From: Streptomyces longisporoflavus
GTDB lineage: Bacteria > Actinomycetota > Actinomycetes > Streptomycetales > Streptomycetaceae
Direction of reading: 5' to 3'
NCBI RefSeq assembly: GCF_014649775.1
Contig: NZ_BMTR01000045.1
Location: forward strand, 1-36,108
DNA: 36,108 bases
Positions within the stretch are counted from its first letter, which is position 1; each line of letters begins with the position of its first letter. The position numbers and the translations under genes were made by a program. The notes beneath the pieces are model-generated. The model worked only from the letters and a program-made list of their open reading frames with translations, made no database searches and was not told the DNA's origin. Of this stretch, positions 8,144 through 16,195 are shown in pieces.

Positions 8144-9034
8144 TCAGGAACCAGCCACAGTTGTGGGCGCGGTCCAGCCGGTAGCTCGAATCCACTCGAC
8201 CAGGTCCAGGGTGGCCGGCTCGATCGAGCGCACCACCGCGAGGTCCGAAGGGCATTCCCCCGCCGTCGCGAACTCGCGGAACATCGCCTTGTCGAGGTCG
8301 TTGGGAAGCACGCTCAACGGGAGAGCCTCGTACCGTGCCGGGAGCCCGGCGCGCGCGCCGAACGCCGCGGCGATCTGGGGGCCCGTCAGCTCGTCGCCGA
8401 CGAGCTCGACGGCTCCGCCGGGCGCCTCCGCGGTGTCGAGCAGGAGCGCGGCGGTGACCCGGCCGATGTCCCTGACCGAGATCATCTTCAGGGCGACGTC
8501 CTCCGGAAGCGGCAGCCTCAGCACGATCTCCCCATGCTCCAGGCTCGGTGCCATCACGCTCGCGAAGTTCTCCATGAAGGCGGTCGCGCGAACCATCGTG
8601 GCCCTCAGGCCGGACTTCCTCAGGTGCTCCTCGATCCAGTGCTTCGAGTCATGGTGCGGCACACCCGACTCCCGGTCCGCTCCGAAGACCGAGTTGAACA
8701 CGACGTGCGGGACGCCCGCCTCGACCGCCGCGTCGACGAGCGCGGTACCGATGCGGATCTCCGCCTCGACCTCTTCGAGGCTGTTCGCCTCCGGGGTCAT
8801 GAAGTAGAACCCCTCCACCGTCGCCAGCGCGGCGGCCAGCGACGCCGGGTCGTCGGCCCGGATGGCCGCCAGCTCGACGCCGCGGGCGGCCAGCGCCTGA
8901 GCCCGGTCGGACTGCGGGTTACGGACCAAAGCCCGCACCCGCGCCTTGTGGTCCAGCAGTGCGTCGACCACCGCCCCGCCCTGTTGCCCCGTCGCGCCGA
9001 AGACTGCGATCGTGCCGGTCGTCTGTGTGCTCAT
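8144..9034 (-). CDS. NmrA-family NAD(P)-binding protein
   Basis: This 296-aa protein is an atypical short-chain dehydrogenase. IAVFGATGQQGGAVVDALL (GxxGxxG at residues 13-19), VRALVRNPQS after strand 2, and GFYFMTPEANSLEEVE match NmrA/HSCARG-like redox sensors or quinone-reductase-like proteins, which often lack the SDR active site. Later segments (GVPHVVFNSVFGADRESGVPHHDSK, LRATMVRATAFMENF) are typical. The ATG at 9034 is preceded by GAGGGG. The gene lies downstream of a MarR regulator on the same strand but has its own promoter with two operator arms, so it is the likely MarR target. Confidence 0.92.
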   Translation of the reverse strand: MSTQTTGTIAVFGATGQQGGAVVDALLDHKARVRALVRNPQSDRAQALAARGVELAAIRADDPASLAAALATVEGFYFMTPEANSLEEVEAEIRIGTALVDAAVEAGVPHVVFNSVFGADRESGVPHHDSKHWIEEHLRKSGLRATMVRATAFMENFASVMAPSLEHGEIVLRLPLPEDVALKMISVRDIGRVTAALLLDTAEAPGGAVELVGDELTGPQIAAAFGARAGLPARYEALPLSVLPNDLDKAMFREFATAGECPSDLAVVRSIEPATLDLVEWIRATGWTAPTTVAGS

Positions 9035-9050
9035 CGCTGCCGCCCCTCAT

Positions 9051-9097
9051 TAGTTCATGCCGTGAACGAAATTAGTTCACGGCATGAACTACGTCAA
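9051..9097 (-). promoter_or_regulatory. Promoter of the NmrA gene with overlapping MarR-type operator
   Basis: On the minus strand, TTGACG (9097-9092) and TAATTT (9074-9069) are separated by exactly 17 nt, a near-consensus housekeeping promoter. The spacer is one arm of a perfect inverted repeat: 17-bp arms at 9051-9067 and 9075-9091 with a 7-nt spacer. Each arm contains the smaller palindrome GTTCA-N5-TGAAC, as expected for a MarR dimer site. One dimer would cover the -35/-10 spacer and a second the start site near 9062, giving tight repression. The start codon is at 9034. Confidence 0.75.
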
Positions 9098-9112
9098 GGA
9101 TGTAGCGGGACC

Positions 9113-9547
9113 TTACGGGGGTTGGTTCGAGGTGGGCGAAGAGAGGTCCGAGGTATCCACGATGGCGGTGGCCACGCGCTCGAAGTCGCGCTGGTCTTCG
9201 GCGTCGAGGTTCCTCGCGATCTCGGGCAGGCGCTTGGCGACCTCGGCGTAAATGGCCTCGGCGAGCGCCTTCCCCGTGGGCGTCGCGCTGAGCATGACGA
9301 CCCGTCGGTCCTGCGCCGAACTTGCCCGGCCGACCAACTCGCGCCGCGCGGTGCGATCGACCAGCTGGCTCAGTGCGTTCTTGGTCATACCCAACGACGC
9401 GGCAAGGTCAGCCATCTGCCGCGGCTCGTTCCTGACTGCGCAGAGCAGCGTGGCCTGCGAGGGGGTCAGGTCGAACTCGGCGGAGATCTGCGCGTACTTG
9501 CGTTGGATCACAACCGAGAGCCAGAAGAGCTTGTCGCCATAGTCCAC
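9113..9547 (-). CDS. MarR-family transcriptional regulator
   Basis: This 144-aa winged-helix protein has ISAEFDLTPSQATLLCAVRNEPRQMADLAASLGMTKNALSQLVDRTARRELVGRASSAQDRRVVMLSATPTGKALAEAI. It shows the MarR helix-turn-helix followed by the DRR wing. The frame is open upstream to 9661, but GTG at 9547 has an excellent GGAGGAGG 6-7 nt upstream and gives the usual family length, so it is preferred. It is transcribed toward the NmrA gene, whose promoter holds a double palindrome, and so it is the probable repressor. The ligand is probably a phenolic or other electrophile (inference). Confidence 0.9.
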   Translation of the reverse strand: MDYGDKLFWLSVVIQRKYAQISAEFDLTPSQATLLCAVRNEPRQMADLAASLGMTKNALSQLVDRTARRELVGRASSAQDRRVVMLSATPTGKALAEAIYAEVAKRLPEIARNLDAEDQRDFERVATAIVDTSDLSSPTSNQPP

Positions 9548-9779
9548 GCCGGCCTCCTCCGCCCGATGACGAACGATCAGCCTACTCGCCGCGGGCCGGC
9601 AGACCGCGCCACTCACCAGGAGATGCACCTCTGCGAGACCGGCCCGGCACTCCTGACCCACCCACTTTGATCGACTTACGTTGTCCCTTCCTCCCAGGTG
9701 GCGCCTCTACGGCGCGCGACGGGTCGCGCGCCGGTGCCATGTCACTTCTGTGCCGCGTCAAGGGTGGGAGGCGGTGTAT

Positions 9780-9915
9780 CCGGTGTGGTCGCCCTCCCTC
9801 AGGAATGTCGCCGAGCTTCTTGACGTCGATGGGGTAGCTCAGAGGGCTGATGTGGCAGCGCCGAAGCACCCGGTGCATGGACGACGGCGCGACCCCGCAG
9901 CCGGGCACCTTCGGA
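9780..9915 (-). pseudogene. IS481-family transposase fragment, second copy
   Basis: The minus-strand frame from 9908 reads PGCGVAPSSMHRVLRRCHISPLSYPIDVKKLGDIPEGG, equivalent to the HTH-to-DDE start of IS481 transposases (VHRVLxRxGL then VDVKKLGNIPDGG). The part between the two motifs is deleted and the frame decays afterwards. It abuts the larger IS481 remnant on the same strand, so at least two copies have recombined or been internally deleted. Confidence 0.65.
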
Positions 9916-9949
9916 GGGCGGCGCCGTACGGGACAACGAGGCCTCCGCC

Positions 9950-10560
9950 TGCCGGTGACGCCTCAGGGTCTGTCCGAACAGTGTGGATCTGCAGCAAGAG
10001 CCGTTGTCGGTCAGGATGCGTTCGACGGTGATGCCGTGCTCGGTGAAGAAGGTGTTCGCGTGCTGCCAGAAGGCGGCGGCGGTCTCCTCACCCTTGTCCG
10101 GTCAGGACCTCGCGCAGGCGAGCCGGGAGTGGTCATCGGCGACGGTGTGGACGAAGCTGTAACCGATCACCGGGCTTCCGCCTTTACGCGCGTCGCTCGT
10201 AGCAGCCGGTTGGCCATGACCTGTTGTCGGGGCACGGCGCGGTGGCCGCCGCCGTCGGGGATGTTGCCGAGCTTCGTGATGTCGACGTGGACGAGTTCAC
10301 CAGGGCGGAAGCGTTCACAAGGGCAGATGACCCGTCCGGTGGGCCGGTCCATCCAGCGCAGCCGGTTCAGGCCGTGACGGGTCAGGACGCGGTGCACTGT
10401 GGAGACGGGGATGCCCAAGACCGGAGCGAGCGTGCGGGGCCGGGCTTCCGCTCGCGCCGCAGCACACAGAGCCGTGCTTCGGCATCGGTGGAGGTGCGGT
10501 GTGGGGTGGTCCGGGATCGGCTCGTGCGGTCGTATTCGAGGGTCACACCACCTCGACGCC
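9950..10560 (-). pseudogene. IS481-family transposase remnant
   Basis: Several frames together give most of an IS481 transposase. These are RTTPHRTSTDAEARLCVLRRERKPGPAR, then VLGIPVSTVHRVLTRHGLNRLRWMDRPTGRVI and ELVHVDITKLGNIPDGGGHRAV (first catalytic Asp), then, after a shift near 10170, GYSFVHTVADDHSRLA, an in-frame stop, and AAFWQHANTFFTEHGITVERILTDNGSC (second Asp). The C-terminal Glu region is lost at the junction with the second copy. At least three disabling changes are present. Confidence 0.85.
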
Positions 10561-11164
10561 CGGATGTTCGCGCAGCCACGCCTCCAGGGTGTCGGCGGTG
10601 CGGTCGGGCAGCACGTCGATCCGCTCATGAGTCCCGGCGTCGATGATCACGGTCGCATAGCGGCGGCGTCGGCGCAGAGCGAAGTCGTCGACGCCGATCA
10701 CGCGAGGCACCCGCCCGGCGGGCAGCGGGATCCGCAGCAGCGTGCGCAGAGCCGTGTGACGCGACAGACTCACCGCGAGTACCGCCGGCAAACGTGCCCC
10801 GGCCCGGCCCGCTAACTCCTTGACCACGGCCTTGACTTGCCTGGTCAGACGAACGGTACGGCGCTGGTATCGGTTCAGGACGCCGGGCACCTGCTCGTGA
10901 AAGGTGTGGCGGCAGCCGCGCGTAGGACACACCATGCGCCGCACCCGCACACGAACCAACACCCGCCGTTCGTCGACCGGCACGTCGGCCACCGTCCGCC
11001 AGGGATAGCCGTGTACGCGTTCCGACGAGGCCCCGCACATCGGGCAGGCCGCAGTGTCCTGCGGAGTCCGTGCCCACACCAGGATGCGCTCCCCTTCGTC
11101 GACCACATCCTCGATGACCAGCGGGGACAGTCCCGAAAAGACCGTCTGGACAAGGTCGTTGACT
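10543..11164 (-). pseudogene. ISL3-family transposase, N-terminal half
   Basis: The reading frame gives VNDLVQTVFSGLSPLVIEDVVDEGERILVWARTP, then a CxxC/CxxxC zinc finger (CPMCG ... CPTRGCRHTF), then VIGVDDFALRRRRRYATVIIDAGTHERIDVLPDRTADTLEAWLREHPGVEVV, the first catalytic Asp region of ISL3 elements. It stops exactly where the IS481 remnant begins (10543-10560), so the catalytic second half is missing. The frame upstream of VND has a TAG and no good start. A candidate left end starts near 11225. Confidence 0.85.
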
Positions 11165-11282
11165 CCACGAGAAGACTAACGAGCCCTCACGACTCTCCGT
11201 CACCACCGAAAGCGAGACAGGGCCGTTAGTTTCACAGTCCCCCCAACGTCGGCGGACGCGGTGGCTCCCGTAGCGACGGCGG

Positions 11283-12110
11283 TCAAAGGCTCTTCAGGGC
11301 AGCGGCGCTGGAGCTGCCGGCTTCTGCCGTGTAGATAACCAAGGAGAAACCTGAGCCGGGCAGGCTGAGGATATGCCGGTCGATTTCCAGCTCGCCTAGT
11401 GTGGGGTGATGCAGGTTTTTCCGCATGCTGGGCATGGGGCGCACAGCGTGGTTACACCAGCTGCTCGCAAAATCTGGATCGCGGGTTGCGAACTCGTTGA
11501 TCAGCTCTGCGAGCACGTTATCTGCGGGATACCGAACGCTGGCTGCGCGCAGTTCAGCGGCTGCCTGCTGAGAGAAATCGGACTCCGAACCGGGCGCGCC
11601 GGTGCAGAGGGTGTCACGGAATCTCGTCGAGATGCGCGTGAGGTTGCGCTCGCCAGGTGTGAGACGAGAGAAGTCTGTAATCAGAACTGCGGCTGCTGCG
11701 TTCCAGGCGACGATGTCTTGCCGGTGGTTGACGATGTAGGCAGGGATGCCGTCAAGTCTGCCGAGCAGCTGTTGGGCATCCTCGGGTACGTGCTCTGGCG
11801 TGCCGTCGTTCTCTGCGGGCAGCACTTGTCCGGCCAGGCGGGCCAGGTGGTCACGCTCTGCTGCAGTGAGCCGAAGAGCCGTCGCCAGTGCAGACAGCAC
11901 CTGCGGTGAGGGCCTGGGTGCCCGTGCCTGTTCCAGTCGTTCGTAGTAGCTCACCGACACCTGCGCCAGGGCGGCTACCTCTTCGCGGCGCAGTCCGGGT
12001 GTGCGACGAGCGCGTTGGCTTGGTGGAAGCGTCGCTTCGGCCGGCACATCTTCTGGTCGCAGGTCCTCGCGCCGACGGCGGAGAAAGTCTGCGAGTTCCT
12101 GGCTGCTCAC
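11283..12110 (-). CDS. XRE-family regulator with MmyB-like ligand-binding domain
   Basis: This 275-aa protein has an N-terminal HTH (residues about 33-92: RTPGLRREEVAALAQVSVSYYERLEQAR, LSALATALRLTAAERDHLARLAG) followed by the MmyB-like domain (GIPAYIVNHRQDIVAWNAAAAVLITDF, RYPADNVLAELINEFATRDPDFASSWCNHAV, KNLHHPTLGELEIDRHILSLPGSGFSLVIYTAEAG). The order and length are usual for this large actinobacterial family, whose members commonly repress a divergent oxidoreductase gene. The GTG start is preceded closely by GGAGGA. It is divergent from the SnoaL/NmrA pair, its presumed target. Confidence 0.93.
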   Translation of the reverse strand: MSSQELADFLRRRREDLRPEDVPAEATLPPSQRARRTPGLRREEVAALAQVSVSYYERLEQARAPRPSPQVLSALATALRLTAAERDHLARLAGQVLPAENDGTPEHVPEDAQQLLGRLDGIPAYIVNHRQDIVAWNAAAAVLITDFSRLTPGERNLTRISTRFRDTLCTGAPGSESDFSQQAAAELRAASVRYPADNVLAELINEFATRDPDFASSWCNHAVRPMPSMRKNLHHPTLGELEIDRHILSLPGSGFSLVIYTAEAGSSSAAALKSL

Positions 12111-12133
12111 TCCTCCATCCTGTCACAGGAGCA

Positions 12134-12172
12134 ACAGCTAAGCCTCGCACTGTTGGTCCGGGGCTTAGCTGT
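12134..12172. promoter_or_regulatory. Inverted repeat between the MmyB-type regulator and the SnoaL/NmrA operon
   Basis: ACAGCTAAGCC (12134-12144) and GGCTTAGCTGT (12162-12172) are perfect 11-bp arms with a 17-nt spacer. They sit in the 126-bp divergent intergenic region, where an operator for the regulator would be expected. A terminator is unlikely between two divergent starts. Confidence 0.65.
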
Positions 12173-12236
12173 CCGTTCCGCGCCCACAAATCTGCTGTGC
12201 ATGGTGGTCTGGTCAGTTTGTTGACTACGAGGAGCA

Positions 12237-12680
12237 ATGGTGTCCAGCACGCCTGAGGAAACTTTTCGCCGCATGATCGACCTGATGCTGGCCAAAGACA
12301 TGAATGCCGTGGCAGATCTGTGGGCGCCTGACGGAATTGCGGAATTCCCTTTCGCAGCCGGGAGCTCCCCCCGCGTTCTCCACGGACGTGAGGAGGTCCG
12401 CGCCTACCTCGCTCACTATCCGGAGCTGATGGATATGAAAGAGGTGGCCACGCTTACCGTGCGGCCCACGGATCAAACGGACACCGTCGTGGTGGAGTGG
12501 ACGGCCACCGGCCGCACCGTGGCCACTTCCCAGCCCTACCGACTGGACTACATCGTGGTTCTCACGGTCCGCGAGGGGCTGATCGCTCTGTTTCGGGATT
12601 ACTGGAGCCCGCTGTCGGCCGCCGCCGCTGCCGGAGGTCTCGCCGGGCTGGTCGACTCGCTTGAAAGGAAGGGCGCCTGA
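12237..12680 (+). CDS. SnoaL-like / NTF2-fold protein
   Basis: This 147-aa protein has the SnoaL_2-type cone fold: TPEETFRRMIDLMLAKDMNAVADLWAPDGIAEFPF, then LHGREEVRAYLAHYPELM, VVVEWTATGRTV, and a final strand YIVVLTVREGLIALFRDYWSPLSA. Family members are isomerases, cyclases, hydrolases or small-ligand binders, and the catalytic residues cannot be assigned here. The ATG has GAGGAG 3-4 nt upstream. Its stop overlaps the ATG of the NmrA-type gene (TGATG), so the two are translationally coupled and probably act on the same molecule. Confidence 0.85.
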   Translation: MVSSTPEETFRRMIDLMLAKDMNAVADLWAPDGIAEFPFAAGSSPRVLHGREEVRAYLAHYPELMDMKEVATLTVRPTDQTDTVVVEWTATGRTVATSQPYRLDYIVVLTVREGLIALFRDYWSPLSAAAAAGGLAGLVDSLERKGA

Positions 12681-13522
12681 TGTCCGGAGTGCTCGTGACC
12701 GGAGGGACCGGCAAGACCGGCAGGACGCTGGTGCAAGTGCTCCGCAACGCTGATGTGCAGGCTCGGGTCGCCAGCCGGAACCCGGCCGCAGCCGGTCCTG
12801 AGGCGATCCGCTTCGACTGGAACGACCCGGCCACATATGGACCTGCGCTCGACGGAATGGACCGGGTCTTCCTGCTTCCGCCGGTGGAGAGTGTGGACCC
12901 GCTGCCGCTGGTCGAGCCCTTCCTGCGCCAGGCGCAGCGGGCCGGTATCCGGCGCCTCGTGATGCTCGGCTCCGCCATTGTGCTGCCGAACGCGTCCAGC
13001 GCTGTGGAGATGGCCGCTCAGGTTCAGGCTCAGCCCGGAGGTGTCGTACTCCGCGCGTCTGGCTTCATGCAGAACTTCCTGCGCCCGCACCCACTGGCCG
13101 AGCACATCCATCGACTCGGTGAGATCCGCACCGCAGCCGGTGACGGCGAGCTGGGGTGGGTCGATGCGCGGGACATCGCGGCCAGTGCTGCCGCGCTGTT
13201 GGCTGACCTGGAGGTGGACGCTCGAAGCGACTACCTGATCACCGGGCCGCACGGGATGAGCTATCCACAGGCCGCGCAGATCATCACCGCGCGGACCGGC
13301 AGACAAGTTCGGGTGGAGCGTATTACGGAGGAGGAACAGGCTTCCGCCTACCGTGCCTCCGGAATGCCGACGGAGTTCGCTGACGCCCTTGCCGCCGTCG
13401 AGCGCGGAATCAAGGAGGGACGCGAAGACCGGGTCAGCACTGCGGTGCTCGAACTGACCGGCCGTCCGCCGCGCGCCTTTGCCGAATTCGTCTCTGATCA
13501 CGCGTACGAGTGGACACAGTAG
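12680..13522 (+). CDS. NmrA-like NAD(P)-binding oxidoreductase
   Basis: This 280-aa protein has VLVTGGTGKTGRTLVQVL (GxxGxxG), VASRNPAAAG, FDWNDPATYGPALDGMDRVFLLPP, LVMLGSAIVLPN and VLRASGFMQNFLRP. This pattern is the extended-SDR/NmrA group often annotated as NAD(P)H-binding or ergot-alkaloid-like (AgnL4/EasG) protein. No YxxxK is evident. It starts within the stop of the SnoaL gene, with AAGGAAGG just upstream. The pair SnoaL + NmrA under an MmyB-type regulator recurs in Streptomyces (from memory). The substrate is unknown. Confidence 0.9.
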   Translation: MSGVLVTGGTGKTGRTLVQVLRNADVQARVASRNPAAAGPEAIRFDWNDPATYGPALDGMDRVFLLPPVESVDPLPLVEPFLRQAQRAGIRRLVMLGSAIVLPNASSAVEMAAQVQAQPGGVVLRASGFMQNFLRPHPLAEHIHRLGEIRTAAGDGELGWVDARDIAASAAALLADLEVDARSDYLITGPHGMSYPQAAQIITARTGRQVRVERITEEEQASAYRASGMPTEFADALAAVERGIKEGREDRVSTAVLELTGRPPRAFAEFVSDHAYEWTQ

Positions 13523-13809
13523 TGCCGGAACAGTAGCGATGCGCGGTCGAATAGGGCCACGCAGAGAGTGCAGTTTGACCTCACATGATTTGACGCTCCA
13601 TCGGATTGGAGGCGGCCCGCCTGCGCCTGCCGCAGTAGATGCCGGACTTACCACGACAGATCCCCTACCGTGATCATCACGGCTTGCGGCGGGCCAGTCC
13701 GGCAGTCGGGGCGAGGTGTACGCATTTACTGCGGCAGGGCCGGAGGGCAGGGCGAGCATGGGGATCGAACCAGTGACCGACATCGGGAGTGGGGGCGCAT
13801 CCCCGGTGC

Positions 13810-14065
13810 GGCCCGACCGTCCGTGGGGAAGGATCTCCTCGGCGGGTGGCCGCGCGCATGAACCTGCGGACGGTCTTGGGGTCCAGTCGCAGCTCTCGCA
13901 TGACCCCGGTCAGGCCCATGCCCCGTTCCAACCGTCCCGCAGTCCGGACACGGCAGTACGACCTCATCGCGGGTACACGCCGTGATGCGCAACACCCCGC
14001 CCGCCACCACCACTTGTTCCACCAGCACCTTCTCAGGTGCGGGAACACCATCCCGAGCACGTCTG
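13810..14065 (-). pseudogene. ISL3-family transposase remnant with internal deletion
   Basis: On the minus strand one frame gives VLGMVFPHL, a second gives EKVLVEQVVVAGGVLRITACTRDEVVLPCPDCG (N-terminal ISL3 domain with its first CxxC), and the first frame resumes with RLERGMGLTGVMRELRLDPKTVRRFMRAATRRGDPSP (the internal HTH of longer ISL3 transposases). The catalytic core that should lie between these is gone. The flanks 13523-13809 and 14066-14285 hold no recognisable gene. Confidence 0.75.
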
Positions 14066-14285
14066 CACACAGTACGGACGATGGCACCACCGTGAGGGGC
14101 TGCCACCTCGTCACGAAAATCTTGCGAGACCCAGTTCCACAAGACCGTTGACACCACCCTCGAACGCCAACGAGACGACGCGGCGGCCACGGAACAGGTC
14201 ACACGGGAGCTGATCTCGACGGGCTCATCCGCTGGCTCGACGGCGAAGCTTCCTGATGTCCTGCTCCCGTGAGGGTGACTCTCCG

Positions 14286-14879
14286 CTAGCTCTGTGACCA
14301 GGGCAGAAGTTGGACTAGGCCCACGGAGGTCTCCTCGTCTGCCCGTGTGTGGACAGCGCGGACTCTCCAGCGGCCGGTTGGGATCGGGACGGGGGCCTGC
14401 TCCGGCAGTCCCCCGCCGTTGGGGTACTCCACGTTCAGCTCAGCACCGGCGGTGACAGAGTCCATGAGCACCGCCGGACCGTCCGTCTCCCAGTCAGCGC
14501 ATTCCTCCCACTGCGTGGTGGGGTCGGTCAGTACCATCTTGGCTGCGGCGATCAGATCGGCCTCGGAGTCGGCTCCGAGCCAGCGGACGAAGGCTTGGTG
14601 TTCCGGCAGATAGCAGGTGGTGGCGGGTTCGTCCGCCAAGACAAGTCCTTGCGCGCCTTCCTCGCCGACAGCAATCACGCCGGCCAGATCGTCCACCTCG
14701 CAGGCGCGGTCGTAGTCGTCCGTCACGTCCCCCTCGCCGATGACCATCCCCGACTCCATGCAGCCACGCCATCCGTCCAATACGGAGACTGGTACGGCGA
14801 TCAGGGGTCCGCCCAGCGACTCGACCCAGGTAAGGGGAGGACCGGCTGAACTGGCTGCGGTGGAGGAGGACGTCTTCAT
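14286..14879 (-). CDS. Imm21-family immunity protein
   Basis: This 197-aa protein reads LTWVESLGGPLIAVPVSVLDGWRGC, then DDYDRACEVDDLAGVIAVGEEGAQGLVLADEPATTCYLPEHQAFVRWLGADSEADL, then VLMDSVTAGAELNVEYPNGG, and ends WRVRAVHTRADEETSVGLVQLLPW. This is the Imm21 pattern as I know it, a family predicted to neutralise a polymorphic toxin. Upstream in-frame codons to 15260 are non-homologous, and the ATG at 14879 with GAGGTGA upstream fits the family N-terminus. No toxin gene lies nearby. It sits between IS remnants, so it is an orphan or solitary immunity gene. Confidence 0.85.
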   Translation of the reverse strand: MKTSSSTAASSAGPPLTWVESLGGPLIAVPVSVLDGWRGCMESGMVIGEGDVTDDYDRACEVDDLAGVIAVGEEGAQGLVLADEPATTCYLPEHQAFVRWLGADSEADLIAAAKMVLTDPTTQWEECADWETDGPAVLMDSVTAGAELNVEYPNGGGLPEQAPVPIPTGRWRVRAVHTRADEETSVGLVQLLPWSQS

Positions 14880-14986
14880 CGCGCCAGTATCACCTCGGCC
14901 ACTGACAATGCTTTCCCCAGTCTGCCAAGCAGCTTCACTGACCATCGCGAGGGAGAAGCACCGTGCCCCTGCCCCGGCAGCGAGGA

Positions 14987-15589
14987 TTGACCGAGCAGGC
15001 CACGAATACGGCCATCGACACTGCCTGCCGCCTGGTGGCTTCCATCGATCAGGAACGAGTTCTCCGACATCGCCGACCGGGCGACGAAGGACCAGATGAC
15101 CTACCGCGGCTTCCTCGCGGAGCTGCTGATGGCCGAGTGCGACGACCGGTCCCGGCGCCGGTCGGAGCGGCGGATCAAGGCGGCTGGCTTCCCCCGGGAC
15201 AAGTCGTTGCGGAACTTCGGCTTCGAGGCGAACCCGAACATCGACGCAGCCACCATCCACACGCTGGCCAGCTGCGAGTGAATCAAGAAGAGTCAGCCGC
15301 TCTGCCTGATCGGCGACTCAGGGACGGGCAGGTCGCACATGCTGATCGCGCCGGGAACCGAGGCGGCGATGGCCGGCTACCGGGTCAAGTACGTGCTGGC
15401 GACGAAGCTGGTGAACGAGCTCGTCGAGGCCGCCGACGAGAAGCAGCTGACCAAGACGATCGCCCGCTACGGGCGCGCATTGATCTTTTGTGCATCGACG
15501 AGCTCGGCTACATGGAACTCGACCGCCGCGGGGCCGAACTCCTCTTCCAGGTCCTGACGGAACGCGAGGAGACGTGGGCCTCTTGGTAG
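14987..15589 (+). pseudogene. istB: IS21-family helper ATPase IstB, broken
   Basis: The sequence can be joined as TEQATNTAIDTACR, a shift near 15033, LPSIRNEFSDIADRATKDQMTYRGFLAELLMAECDDRSRRRSERRIKAAGFPRDKSL, PNIDAATIHTLASCE, an in-frame TGA at 15279-15281, CLIGDSGTGRSHMLIAPG (Walker A with Lys replaced by Arg), YVLATKLVNELVEAADEKQLTKTIARYGR, a shift near 15485, and LLCIDELGYMELDRRGAELLFQVLTEREE (Walker B). It ends about 40 residues early. No istA partner is present. Confidence 0.88.
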
Positions 15590-15672
15590 AAGTCGGCTTG
15601 GCGGCGGTGCATTTCCCGCTTGGCCTCGACGAACGCCTGCCGGAGCTCGTCATCGGATGGCGGGGTGCTCAA
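15590..15672 (-). pseudogene. Fragment of a small protein downstream of the tyrosine recombinase
   Basis: Starting from a possible TTG at 15672, the frame reads STPPSDDELRQAFVEAKREMHRRQADFYQEAHVS and is cut at the IstB remnant. The charged helical sequence looks coding, unlike the surroundings. It begins just after the recombinase stop and was probably the next gene of the same element. No family recognised. Confidence 0.4.
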
Positions 15673-15685
15673 GGGCCGTTCTGCG

Positions 15686-16195
15686 TCAGGCAGTTGTGAC
15701 GTCGGGGAGCCGTGTCCGGTCGACGCGGTCAGCGAGATAGATCATGACGCCTTCGGGTTCCATACCGAGGGCTGCGGCAACGAGTTTGGGGGCGAGGATG
15801 TTCACCAGGTCGGCGAGACGGGTGCATCGCAGGGGCCTGGGTGGGATGCCACAGGGGTCCAGGACGTGGCTGACATAGGCAGTCGATGCCGGAGCCCGCC
15901 CGGTCTTGGTTATCCGCGTGACCACGACGTGGGGGGGGTGTCAGTGTGCTGGTTCTCGCGGTGGGCCAGGCATCGTTGCAGGACAGACCAGCTGGCCGGG
16001 TCCAACGGCACCGGATGCGGGCGCTTGCCCAGGCGGACGGTGCGGTCGGTCGGATCGATGTTGTCCACGCGCAGGAGCCGGACCTCGCGGCTGGAGGCCG
16101 CGTGCAGAAGGGCCAGGATGCCGAGCAGGGCTTCGTGGGGGTGCGCGTCGGCAGCGGTGGTCCAGCGGCGGAAGAGCTTGACGCACAGGTGGTGT
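15686..16195 (-). pseudogene. Tyrosine recombinase/integrase C-terminal remnant, frameshifted at a C8 run
   Basis: The first frame reads HHLCVKLFRRWTTAADAHPHEALLGILALLHAASSREVRLLRVDNIDPTDRTVRLGKRPHPVPLDPASWSVLQRCLAHRENQHTD. After an eight-base homopolymer (G8 on the plus strand, 15931-15938) the frame changes and continues VTRITKTGRAPASTAYVSHVLDPCGIPPRPLRCTRLADLVNILAPKLVAAALGMEPEGVMIYLADRVD. This is a degenerate catalytic domain. The Arg in SREVRLLR fits box I, but a clear HxxR and Tyr are not obvious. The N-terminal part is missing. Confidence 0.7.

Noticed and set aside
9051..9091. Large palindrome as a terminator of the marR gene
   Set aside because: A promoter with exact 17-nt spacing is embedded in it, the arms contain sub-palindromes, and it lies directly before the NmrA start, so an operator explains it better.
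8069..9670. 533-codon plus-strand frame
   Set aside because: Antisense to both the NmrA and MarR genes, with Arg/Asp/Gly-rich composition typical of a shadow frame in high-GC DNA.
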